This document shows positions 14,276-21,259 of a DNA stretch of 41,419 bases, piece after piece. The notes below the pieces were generated by a model. It had not been told where the DNA came from. It worked only from the letters and a program-made list of their open reading frames with translations, and made no database searches. Source of the stretch: Phycisphaerales bacterium. GTDB lineage: Bacteria > Planctomycetota > Phycisphaerae > Phycisphaerales > SM1A02. Location of the stretch: the NCBI GenBank assembly GCA_014238125.1, contig JABABS010000036.1, forward strand, positions 1-41,419, given 5' to 3'. The position numbers were made by a program, and so were the translations under genes. Within the stretch, counting starts at the first letter, position 1, and every line of letters begins with the position of its first letter.

Positions 14276-15390
14276 CAATTCCCTCACCACTCCATGATTG
14301 CATCTCAAATTATGAACTTGCATGGACCAAGCCCGAATCAGAAACTCGAGTTGGTGCATCAACAGGGTACATGGAAGAACAATTGCTTTGTGAATTTTTG
14401 CCATGGGGAGATGGCGGGTGTTCGATACTTGCAACATCCGGAAGTGTTGAACTGGAATACGCAGCAATGAGAAAAAACAAAGGTGTATTTGATGCAGCAA
14501 ACAGGGGGACAATTTACTTGCAGGGTGAAGAGCGATTGACTTTTATAGATCGAATGACAACACAGAAACTCTTAGATATGAAAGTGGGCGAATCTCGACT
14601 AGCATTTATTCTAGATAGAAAAGGTCGAATTGTCTCAGATGTCATTGTTGTTTGTGAGGACAGCCAAGTACTTATTGATTGTGATGTTACAACAGTTCAA
14701 CCGATTATTGATCACTTTGAGAAATATATTGTTACCGACGACGTCATTATTCAAAACAGAACGAAAGAAATGCATAGACTCTGGTTGCTTGGTCCCTCTG
14801 CAAAAATTACAGATAGTTTGGAACAAAGTCAGTTTAACTTGCCACCAAAGTTTTTAGGCGTACATGGAATAGCAATTGTTGTTGGACAAGAAGAAGCAGA
14901 ACAAGTTTGGACTGCACTTGTAGATCAACAAGTGCGACCGGTCGGTTGGAATGCTTTAAATATGCATAGAGTCGAAGAGTTGACCCCAATGTTTAGAATT
15001 GATTTTGACACCGCGAACTTACCGCATGAGACTTCGTTATGTGATTCGAGAGTGCGCTTTGACAAAGGGTGTTATCTTGGTCAAGAAGTGGTGGCAAGAA
15101 TGGAAAGTCTCGGGCGCCCAAAACAACAGTTAGTTTCTTTAGATCTTGACGGTGATGCTCTTCCTGTTGCGGGGACTCAAATTTGGAATCAGCAATCAAC
15201 CAAGGAAGGTAAAGCCATTGGTGTTGTCACCTCAAGTGCGATGAGTCCACTGCGAGGTGGGGATATCGCTGTGATTGCGATGGTAAAAAGTGTCTCTGCT
15301 TCGAAAAACACAGAAGTTTTTCCTTGGATTGGTTCAGAACTAATAAGAGCAGTCATTCATCCGCTTTCGCCGAAAGAAGAAATGGCATGA
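14272..15390 (+). CDS. ygfZ: Folate-binding YgfZ/GcvT-family protein
   Basis: 372 residues from the ATG in the ATGA overlap (an upstream ATG at 14254 is less likely). The fold is that of GcvT: GVFDAANRGTIYLQGEERL near residue 75 and RLAFILDRKGRIVSDV. The YgfZ signature KGCYLGQEVV is complete, including its conserved Cys. YgfZ proteins bind tetrahydrofolate and help make or repair certain Fe-S clusters, for example in MiaB; a miaB gene is present 6 kb away but not linked. A C-terminal barrel (about 290-372) ends the protein. It is coupled to the HMG-CoA lyase gene by another ATGA. Confidence 0.9.
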   Translation: MTIPSPLHDCISNYELAWTKPESETRVGASTGYMEEQLLCEFLPWGDGGCSILATSGSVELEYAAMRKNKGVFDAANRGTIYLQGEERLTFIDRMTTQKLLDMKVGESRLAFILDRKGRIVSDVIVVCEDSQVLIDCDVTTVQPIIDHFEKYIVTDDVIIQNRTKEMHRLWLLGPSAKITDSLEQSQFNLPPKFLGVHGIAIVVGQEEAEQVWTALVDQQVRPVGWNALNMHRVEELTPMFRIDFDTANLPHETSLCDSRVRFDKGCYLGQEVVARMESLGRPKQQLVSLDLDGDALPVAGTQIWNQQSTKEGKAIGVVTSSAMSPLRGGDIAVIAMVKSVSASKNTEVFPWIGSELIRAVIHPLSPKEEMA

Positions 15391-16298
15391 ATCTTCCTAC
15401 GTCTATTGAAATTACCGAAGTCAGCCCGAGAGACGGGTTACAGAATCAAAGTTCTGTCATTACAACTAAAACAAAAATTGCTTTTGTAGATGCACTTTCA
15501 AAAACAGGATTGCAACGAATCGAAGTGTCATCCTTTGTGAATCCGAAATGGGTTCCACAGCTTGCCGATGCAGCAGAGGTTTTTTCTGGAATAATTCGAT
15601 CAGGCAATGTAAAGTACTCAGCACTTGTTCCAAATGAACAAGGTTGGGAACGGGCAATGGAGGTTGGTGTAGATGAAATTGGTTTGATGACATCGGCGAG
15701 TGAAACGTTTTGTAAACGTAATACTAATACATCAATTGCAGATTCGATTGAACGCATAAAACCACTGGTTGAATCAGCAAAGGCAAACGGTGTGGGTACC
15801 CGTGGATATGTCAGTTGCGTTGTTGCGTGTCCATACGAGGGGGAGGTAGATTCAGGTCATGTACGTAGTGTAGTAAAGCAACTTCTTGACATTGGTGTTG
15901 AAAATATTTCACTCGGTGAAACCATCGGAGTGGCGGTGCCTTCTGACATTGCTCGTCTTTACGATGCACTTGAAGGCGTTCTTTCCCCAGAACAGTCGAT
16001 TCTGCATCTTCATGACACTCGTGGAACTGCATTAGCGTGTGTTTTGTCTGCAATGCAGTTGGGCGTTCGCCGATTTGATGCATCAAGTGGTGGGCTTGGC
16101 GGTTGTCCGTACGCTCCGGGGGCAGCAGGTAATCTAGCAACTGAAGATTTGGTCTATTTTGCAAACAGGATGGGAATTGATACGGGTGTTCATCTTGCTC
16201 AATTGATTTCCGCAACTCGAATCATCGAAGAATCTTTAGACTCGCCATTGAAAAGCAGAGTCTACAGAGCACTGAGTTGCCAAGACCCAAGTTCTTGA
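15387..16298 (+). CDS. mvaB: Hydroxymethylglutaryl-CoA lyase
   Basis: 303 residues, the family length. Cleaves HMG-CoA to acetoacetate and acetyl-CoA in leucine breakdown or ketone metabolism. Visible active-site parts: EVSPRDGLQNQ (11-21, with the R15-D16 pair), the metal-binding HLHDTRG (207-213), and GGLGGCPYAPGAAGN (235-249) with the catalytic Cys240. The start is the ATG overlapping the ygfZ stop; the frame is open further upstream but lies inside ygfZ. Related DRE-TIM lyases exist, but the GGCPYAPGA signature favours HMG-CoA lyase. The end overlaps the converging phosphoesterase gene by 37 bp. Confidence 0.92.
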   Translation: MNLPTSIEITEVSPRDGLQNQSSVITTKTKIAFVDALSKTGLQRIEVSSFVNPKWVPQLADAAEVFSGIIRSGNVKYSALVPNEQGWERAMEVGVDEIGLMTSASETFCKRNTNTSIADSIERIKPLVESAKANGVGTRGYVSCVVACPYEGEVDSGHVRSVVKQLLDIGVENISLGETIGVAVPSDIARLYDALEGVLSPEQSILHLHDTRGTALACVLSAMQLGVRRFDASSGGLGGCPYAPGAAGNLATEDLVYFANRMGIDTGVHLAQLISATRIIEESLDSPLKSRVYRALSCQDPSS

Positions 16299-17053
16299 TC
16301 GAAGAAGTACGCGTTGTTGGTTTTTCGGATTCGAAATAATTGTAATTTGTTTCCATCTATTACTACACCGCGGGGATGGCTTGGAAAAGCAAAGCACCCC
16401 GTGTTGATAATGATTCTATTTTTTATTTTCCAAATGCCTGCGCGGTGTGTGTGACCAACAATAACTATTTTAGTTTTAGGCGCATATTTTGTAAGCCATT
16501 CTTCAGTGATGGATGGACATCGCCACCATGTGTGTAAAATTTTTGCAATACACCACACGGCTCTATAAGGTATCTTGACAAGGCTAGGTCTATTTTTTAC
16601 TTCTCTGCTTTTTGCAGATCGGTCGGATGCAATTCTTGTCGCTTCAAGTTGCGAGTCAAATCCATCACCCGATGCAAGCAAGAGTTCTTCTCGATGGGAT
16701 TTTATTTTTGAGGCATACCAAGTCCAAGGTGCAATTTCTGGAAAAACTGCGTGACCGTGCATAATGAGAACTTTGTCATTGTGATACGTTAATGCGTGCT
16801 GATCACTTATCATTGGGTCATGGTTTCCGTCAAGTAAATGCACTTTAACATTATCGATCTCAGCACTTTCAATCAACGCTCTCGTAGCTCGCTGTGATTT
16901 AGCAGAGTGTTTCTTTGAATAGGATTCTTCAGTATCGCCATTCAAAATAAGTTCATCAAAACCTTGCCAAAGTGGGCGTAATTCTGCAACGTTTTCGATC
17001 GTTGATAATCTTTTACATAAATGCAAATCGGAAAGTATGAGTATTCGAGTCAA
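16262..17053 (-). CDS. Calcineurin-like metallophosphoesterase
   Basis: 263 residues with the full metallophosphoesterase motif set: SDLHL (8-12), LNGDTEE, LDGNHDP, MHGHA and VGHTHRAG, giving the two-metal site. The order and length resemble UDP-2,3-diacylglucosamine hydrolases (LpxH/LpxI-like families) and related phosphatases; the substrate cannot be decided. The start appears to be TTG at 17053, since the first metal motif lies just after it and the same frame runs back without ATG to the stop of the GGDEF gene. It is last in the leftward signalling cluster, 30 nt after the GGDEF stop, and overlaps the converging HMG-CoA lyase gene. Confidence 0.85.
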   Translation of the reverse strand: MTRILILSDLHLCKRLSTIENVAELRPLWQGFDELILNGDTEESYSKKHSAKSQRATRALIESAEIDNVKVHLLDGNHDPMISDQHALTYHNDKVLIMHGHAVFPEIAPWTWYASKIKSHREELLLASGDGFDSQLEATRIASDRSAKSREVKNRPSLVKIPYRAVWCIAKILHTWWRCPSITEEWLTKYAPKTKIVIVGHTHRAGIWKIKNRIIINTGCFAFPSHPRGVVIDGNKLQLFRIRKTNNAYFFDQELGSWQLSAL

Positions 17054-17083
17054 CGGCAGTATTCCGTTATAAATTGAGTGATT

Positions 17084-17629
17084 TTACGATTCGTTTTTTC
17101 CAATAGTGATTGCGTTCTTGCCATGTCGTTTGGATTCAAAAAGTCTCTCGTCCGCTTTTCGTAACAGCGAATCTACCTCGGTGCCATCCCACGGAAAAGT
17201 AGCGAGACCTCCTGATATCGACACACTGCCTTGTGCATCTTTCCCTAGTTTGGAAAAATGTGCTCGGGAAACCTGCTCGCGAAATCGTTTTGCAAGGAAT
17301 TCAACGGTAGTAGGGTGGTTTGAACCCGATTCACGAGGTGGTTCTGGGTCGCAAAAGAGGACAGCAAATTCATCACCACCAATTCGGCAGACATGGTCAC
17401 CTTTTCTGATAGTTGCTTGAAGCAACCTGACAACCTCTCTAATAATTTCGTCGCCAGCTTCGTGTCCAAAACGGTCGTTGTATTGCTTAAAATCATCAAT
17501 GTCAAAAATCATAACAGTCAATGGCCGTCTTGCTGAGAGAGATTGATTGATTTCTCTACGAAGACATGCGGAGAGGAATCGACGATTCCATGCACCTGAA
17601 AGTTCATCTCGATAAGCGAGTAATTTCAT
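17084..17629 (-). CDS. GGDEF diguanylate cyclase domain (3' part of an interrupted GAF-GGDEF frame)
   Basis: 181 residues from the first ATG. It holds a complete GGDEF domain: YRDELSGAWNRRF (6-18), FDIDDFKQYNDRFGHEAGD (42-60), and CRIGGDEFAV (81-90), with an RxxD product-inhibition site (RKGD, 76-79). It should synthesise cyclic di-GMP from two GTP. The ATG at 17629 has no ribosome-binding site. The same frame continues upstream for 56 more codons without a stop and without an ATG, directly to the TAA that ends the preceding gene. Those codons read like the end of a GAF sensor domain joined to GGDEF. See the finding on the interrupted frame. Confidence 0.85.
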   Translation of the reverse strand: MKLLAYRDELSGAWNRRFLSACLRREINQSLSARRPLTVMIFDIDDFKQYNDRFGHEAGDEIIREVVRLLQATIRKGDHVCRIGGDEFAVLFCDPEPPRESGSNHPTTVEFLAKRFREQVSRAHFSKLGKDAQGSVSISGGLATFPWDGTEVDSLLRKADERLFESKRHGKNAITIGKNES

Positions 17630-17797
17630 TTGACGGTGACGGAGATGTAATTCAAGCCAGCACGAAGTCCACCTTCCCCACCGAATTACCTGTTCCTTTG
17701 TTGGACCAATAGCAACAAGTATGCCATGCTCTTGGTGACCGTATCTAAGTTGCGCAAATTGTGCATTATGTGGAACTCTTGTTTCGTCATCAACAAA
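17630..17797 (-). pseudogene. 56-codon open segment linking the sensor protein to the GGDEF domain
   Basis: Translated in the frame of both neighbours this reads FVDDETRVPHNAQFAQLRYG, then HQEHGILVAIGP, then WGRWTSCWLELHLRHRQ, entering the cyclase domain at MKLLAYRDEL. The style (G-HGILVAIGP followed by a W-rich helix into AYRDEL) fits the C-terminal half of a GAF domain plus its connecting helix. Only the TAA at 17798-17800 separates it from the preceding gene, in the same frame. Confidence 0.55.
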
Positions 17798-18340
17798 TTA
17801 ACAATATTTCCAGCCGGTTTGCTCTTTGAGTAGATTAAGAATTGTTGATCTAAAATTAGATGGGTTGTGTAATAGCATGCGAACAAGGTCAACATCTCCA
17901 AGGCTCTTGCCGTCAGGGGTTGTTTTTGTTTGATCGGTGAATCCCAGCGCTTGGTCAATATCAAAATCATCTAGTTCTGGTTTAGAAATAGGTTGAGATT
18001 TTGCATTCACTACAGCAGAAAGGAGCCGTTGAGAAGTTGTGTCTTGGGGAATAGAGATGTCTGCAAGTTTATAGTTGCGGTTTTCTCCGGAGATAACGAT
18101 GATTGGGAAAGGGTCTACTCTGCGAAGCGCGTCAAATGCAGTGTCACTGTATGGTGCAATAAGTTGTTCATTGATAACAATAGCGTCTACGTTTTCTTTT
18201 GCACTGCTTGTCGCTAATTCTCCAATAATATCGAATAGAGTTTGAACTACATGCGTTGGCTGTTCAATTCCTGCAATAAGTTCAGGATCAAATTCTCCTG
18301 CGAATAAAATTCGACCTCGAGTGTCTCGTACTTCGCTCAT
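17798..18340 (-). CDS. Receiver-like / GAF-start signalling protein, probably the sensor part of the GGDEF protein
   Basis: 180 residues as bounded by stop TAA at 17798. Residues about 5-115 have the alternating pattern of a receiver-type alpha/beta fold (VDAIVINEQLIAPYSDTA, FPIIVISG), without a convincing phosphoacceptor triad. From about residue 148 (SLGDVDLVRMLLHNP, STILNLLKEQTGWKYC) it looks like the beginning of a GAF domain that stops abruptly. The reading frame continues past the TAA into the GGDEF gene. The ATG overlaps the stop of the upstream gene as ATGA (18337-18340). It is either the 5' half of a broken pseudo-receiver-GAF-GGDEF protein or a short protein whose longer form needs readthrough. 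Confidence 0.6.
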   Translation of the reverse strand: MSEVRDTRGRILFAGEFDPELIAGIEQPTHVVQTLFDIIGELATSSAKENVDAIVINEQLIAPYSDTAFDALRRVDPFPIIVISGENRNYKLADISIPQDTTSQRLLSAVVNAKSQPISKPELDDFDIDQALGFTDQTKTTPDGKSLGDVDLVRMLLHNPSNFRSTILNLLKEQTGWKYC

Positions 18341-18780
18341 TCTTCCGTCTCAAATTCTGTGCCATCGAGAAGCATTGAAAGTTCATCAGCGTCGACAGAT
18401 TCTGCGTGAATGATTGGTGGATCTTCAAGAGTATCAACAGCGTGCGAGTTGTCGTTCATTGATTGGAGTTGACCATCTCTCATCGTTGAAATTTCAACGT
18501 CTGGGAGGTGTTGCCTTAGTGCCTTCATAAGGAGGGGAAGTCCTTCCATCTTGTCAGTATTTATCAGTACTAAGAGTGTGGGTTGTGGGGCTGAATTCCA
18601 CGCGGCATCATTTCGCCTGAGTTGGTGGAGGAGCGCGAGTTCTGCCATTGCAAGTAATGGGCAATGCTCTATGTCGGCCTGCAAATCGAGCCGTTGTACT
18701 ATTTTGTATGCCGCTTCAACGCCTTCTCTTGGTGTGAGAACCACGCATCTCGTATTTATATTGTTTGTCATCTCACTCAT
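18337..18780 (-). CDS. Hypothetical protein, first gene of the GGDEF signalling cluster
   Basis: 147 residues, no signal peptide or membrane helix. Residues about 8-100 alternate strand and helix (RCVVLTPREGVEAAYKIVQ, PTLLVLINTDKMEGLPLLMK), compatible with a receiver-like or small Rossmann-like fold. The C-terminal 45 residues are acidic and probably disordered (DADELSMLLDGTEFETEE). No family is recognised. It is coupled by ATGA to the sensor-like gene that precedes the GGDEF domain, so it probably acts in the same pathway. An alternative start is the ATG at 18771. Confidence 0.6.
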   Translation of the reverse strand: MSEMTNNINTRCVVLTPREGVEAAYKIVQRLDLQADIEHCPLLAMAELALLHQLRRNDAAWNSAPQPTLLVLINTDKMEGLPLLMKALRQHLPDVEISTMRDGQLQSMNDNSHAVDTLEDPPIIHAESVDADELSMLLDGTEFETEE

Positions 18781-18864
18781 TCTTTCTATGCCTTGTGACC
18801 TTTATTTACCAAAGGTAGTATCAAAAATGCATAAAATCCACCTAAAACCTATTTTTAATCGAAA

Positions 18865-18884
18865 AAACATCATTCTTGATGTTT
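18865..18884 (-). terminator. Weak intrinsic terminator after ftsW-murG
   Basis: A perfect AT-rich 8-bp stem AAACATCA/TGATGTTT with a 4-nt loop. On the minus strand the stem runs into six T. It lies about 85 nt after the murG stop. Confidence 0.5.
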
Positions 18885-18895
18885 ATAACGTGTTT

Positions 18896-18955
18896 GTACC
18901 CGGTCCTGTACCCAGTGTTGTACACGGTCCTGTACTCGGTGTTGTATCCGGTCCA
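18896..18955. repeat. Five tandem 12-bp repeats
   Basis: Five units beginning GTA: GTACCCGGTCCT, GTACCCAGTGTT, GTACACGGTCCT, GTACTCGGTGTT and GTATCCGGTCCA. Units alternate, so a 24-bp super-repeat is visible. The array sits in the 188-bp gap between murG and the signalling cluster, immediately 3' of murG, and is not part of any supported gene. Confidence 0.85.
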
Positions 18956-18968
18956 TTTGAGCTTGATT

Positions 18969-20048
18969 CTAAATCACAGAGAGAACAGTGTCTGCAATGA
19001 AAGTTGCGCCATTAATGGGAGCCTCGATGGTTAGTACTTGTTGCATTTCGAAGCGTTTCTGGTGGTTAGTAAGTAAAGAAAGAATCGATTGACCACCATT
19101 TTTTATGTTTGCATCAAGTTCTTTGTAATCAGTTTCGATCTTGACACCGCCAATTGTTGCAAGTGGTTCGGCATTTGTGTACTGATGATCATCATCGTGA
19201 TACGGATAAGGAAGCACGACGCTTGGAACTGCATTGAATGCAATTTCTGCAATTGTATTTGCACCACCCCTTGTCACGGCCAAGTCTGCGGCTCCCCAAA
19301 ATTTCCCCATTTCATTTGTAAATGGCAGAACTAGATGTGCCACAGATGTCTCTTGATACGCTTCTTTAACAGTCTGAGCCTTACCTTCCCCTGCCAAATG
19401 TAGAATTTGCCAATTTATAAAATTGTTTGGCGCAACACTTGCCAACGCAGGAATGAGTTCGTTGATTGTGCCTGCACCTTGCGAAGCACCAGTCACGAGC
19501 AACGTCATTTTTTTTGGATCTAGACCTAGCGCAATATTATTTGTACGTTGATCATGCGTAGAAATGGAGCACGCACGAAGAGGTGGTGGAACTAATTTTG
19601 CATCAACGTCATCCCATCGGACAGTTGAAAGAACTGTATCGGTCCAGCGACTGGCCAATTTATTTGCTTTACCGGCTGGCGTATCGAAATTCATCAATAC
19701 TGTAGGTACACTCATTCGGTTTGCTGCCCAAAGTGCAGGGGCAGCAACGAAGCCGCCTGTCGCTACAACACACTTCAAGTTATGTTTACGAATCAGATAT
19801 TTTGTTTGTTTGGCAGAGCGTAAGAATCCACTGCAAAATTGTACGAATCCTAATGGAGATTTAGAGAGGGGTTTCGCCGCAAGAGATGTAGCCTGGAATG
19901 AAGTTTCACTCACCATTTTCTGATCGATTGCCCGAGTTGAGTGCGCGATGAGCACATCGCATGATTTTATTCTAAGCGCTTCTGCAATTGCAATTGCAGG
20001 TGCAACATGTCCACCGCTGCCGCCACCGGCAATGAGAACGTTAGGCAT
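18969..20048 (-). CDS. murG: UDP-N-acetylglucosamine--MurNAc-pentapeptide transferase MurG
   Basis: 359 residues from the ATG at 20048 (MPNVLIAGGGSGGHVAPAIA); an open frame upstream lies within ftsW and is not used. MurG is a GT28 glycosyltransferase that adds GlcNAc to lipid I at the inner face of the membrane to make lipid II. Evidence: the glycine-rich N-terminal loop GGGSGGH, GGFVAAPALWAA, the second-domain loop VTGASQGA, and the donor-binding segment AADLAVTRGGANTIAEI. Length equals E. coli MurG. The start lies inside the last codons of ftsW (8-bp overlap), giving a coupled ftsW-murG pair as in dcw clusters. Confidence 0.96.
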   Translation of the reverse strand: MPNVLIAGGGSGGHVAPAIAIAEALRIKSCDVLIAHSTRAIDQKMVSETSFQATSLAAKPLSKSPLGFVQFCSGFLRSAKQTKYLIRKHNLKCVVATGGFVAAPALWAANRMSVPTVLMNFDTPAGKANKLASRWTDTVLSTVRWDDVDAKLVPPPLRACSISTHDQRTNNIALGLDPKKMTLLVTGASQGAGTINELIPALASVAPNNFINWQILHLAGEGKAQTVKEAYQETSVAHLVLPFTNEMGKFWGAADLAVTRGGANTIAEIAFNAVPSVVLPYPYHDDDHQYTNAEPLATIGGVKIETDYKELDANIKNGGQSILSLLTNHQKRFEMQQVLTIEAPINGATFIADTVLSVI

Positions 20049-21222
20049 GCGTTGGTTGCCACTGTTCTGCTGCTGGTGATACCTTTTTTTCTTGAGATGC
20101 ACGATCAACTGCATTGATTAACCCGATGCAAAACGCAGTAAGTAGCCACCCCGTTCCTCCATTGCTTAGAAGTGGAAGTGCAATCCCTTTTGTTGGAGCA
20201 AGAGATGTTACAACGAGAATATTTATGCTCGCTTGTAATCCAATTGTTGTTGCAATTCCAAGTACAAGCAATCGTAAAAAAGTATCTTTGCAGTTGCGAA
20301 TGACAGAAAAACTCAATATGAGCAATCCTGCATATAGACAAAGTACTGCACCCGCGCCAGCAACACCAAGTTCTTCACAAATGATTGAAAAAATAAAATC
20401 TGTTGTGTCTTCGGGCAAGTATCCAAACTTATGTACACCATGTCCTAGACCGAGACCCGCTAAACCGCCACTTGAAATCGCCGTCAATGATTGCAGAATG
20501 TGATATCCATCACCGGCGGGGTCATCGTAGGGATCGATAAATGCTTTCAACCTGCTAATGCGATAAGAACTTGTCATGATCGCACCAACGAGTGCTGCGA
20601 GTCCGAAAGGAAAGAGTGAAACAAAGTGTATTGTTTTGCATCCTGCTGCAAAAAGCAAAATGCAAGCAGTTCCAAAAATTAACACAGCGGTTCCTAAATC
20701 CTCTACTGCTATCACACCACAAATGAAACCCACAGCAAGAATAGCTGGCAAGAATCCTTTTTTGAGCGAGTGTATATTTTTGGAACATGTTGCACCCCAC
20801 CAAGCGATCGCAGCAACCATTGCCCATTTAGCAACTTCACTTGGTTGAAATGCAAATCCGCCAAAATCTAGCCATCGATTTGCTGCGTTGACACGTTTTC
20901 CAACACCCGGAATGTAGACAGCAAGTAATAGTAAAAGAGCGATCGGAACAACCCAGAAAACGAGTGGTAGTCCAGCAAATTTTACTTGTAAGAGTCGAAG
21001 TGGAAAGCGGCTTCCTACCCACATGGTTCCAATTGCGAGCATTGCAAGCATAGCTGGTCTGCTTAAAACCATCTCTTTCAGGCTGAGTGGATCGCTAGAA
21101 ACCGATAAACCTGCGGAGTTCACCATGACTACGCCAAGCATTAGCAGCATGACTGATAGAATGACGACACCTTGACCTGCTCTCATTACTTGAAATATCG
21201 ACTTGATGGAGACAAAAAGCAC
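20041..21222 (-). CDS. ftsW: Peptidoglycan glycosyltransferase FtsW (SEDS family)
   Basis: 393 residues with about ten membrane helices. SEDS signatures: NAANRWLDFGGFAFQPSE (W-L near the first catalytic loop), DPYDDPAGDGYHILQSL, GLGHGVHKFGYLPEDTTDFIF, and near the C-terminus GIALPLLSNGGTGWL. FtsW polymerises lipid II at the division septum, with MurG next to it supplying the lipid II precursor. The longest frame starts at GTG 21222. The ATG at 21186 (MRAGQGVVIL) is at least as likely, because it leaves room for the promoters of this gene and the divergent miaB. Confidence 0.95.
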   Translation of the reverse strand: MLFVSIKSIFQVMRAGQGVVILSVMLLMLGVVMVNSAGLSVSSDPLSLKEMVLSRPAMLAMLAIGTMWVGSRFPLRLLQVKFAGLPLVFWVVPIALLLLLAVYIPGVGKRVNAANRWLDFGGFAFQPSEVAKWAMVAAIAWWGATCSKNIHSLKKGFLPAILAVGFICGVIAVEDLGTAVLIFGTACILLFAAGCKTIHFVSLFPFGLAALVGAIMTSSYRISRLKAFIDPYDDPAGDGYHILQSLTAISSGGLAGLGLGHGVHKFGYLPEDTTDFIFSIICEELGVAGAGAVLCLYAGLLILSFSVIRNCKDTFLRLLVLGIATTIGLQASINILVVTSLAPTKGIALPLLSNGGTGWLLTAFCIGLINAVDRASQEKKVSPAAEQWQPTHA

Positions 21223-21242
21223 AATTTTCTGCTAATTTCCGT

Positions 21243-21248
21243 CATAAT
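21243..21248 (+). promoter_or_regulatory. miaB: Possible -10 element of miaB (near-leaderless)
   Basis: CATAAT ends 12 nt before the miaB ATG, the same distance as the TATAAT box of the TPR gene at 11764. No Shine-Dalgarno is present. I could not find a good -35. Confidence 0.35.
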
Positions 21249-21259
21249 ACGAGTCATCG

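Noticed and set aside
18551-19000. 149-residue plus-strand ORF over the 12-bp repeats
   Set aside because: It is largely antisense to the supported gene at 18337-18780 and the repeats merely translate as VPGP-type units by chance; no ribosome-binding site.
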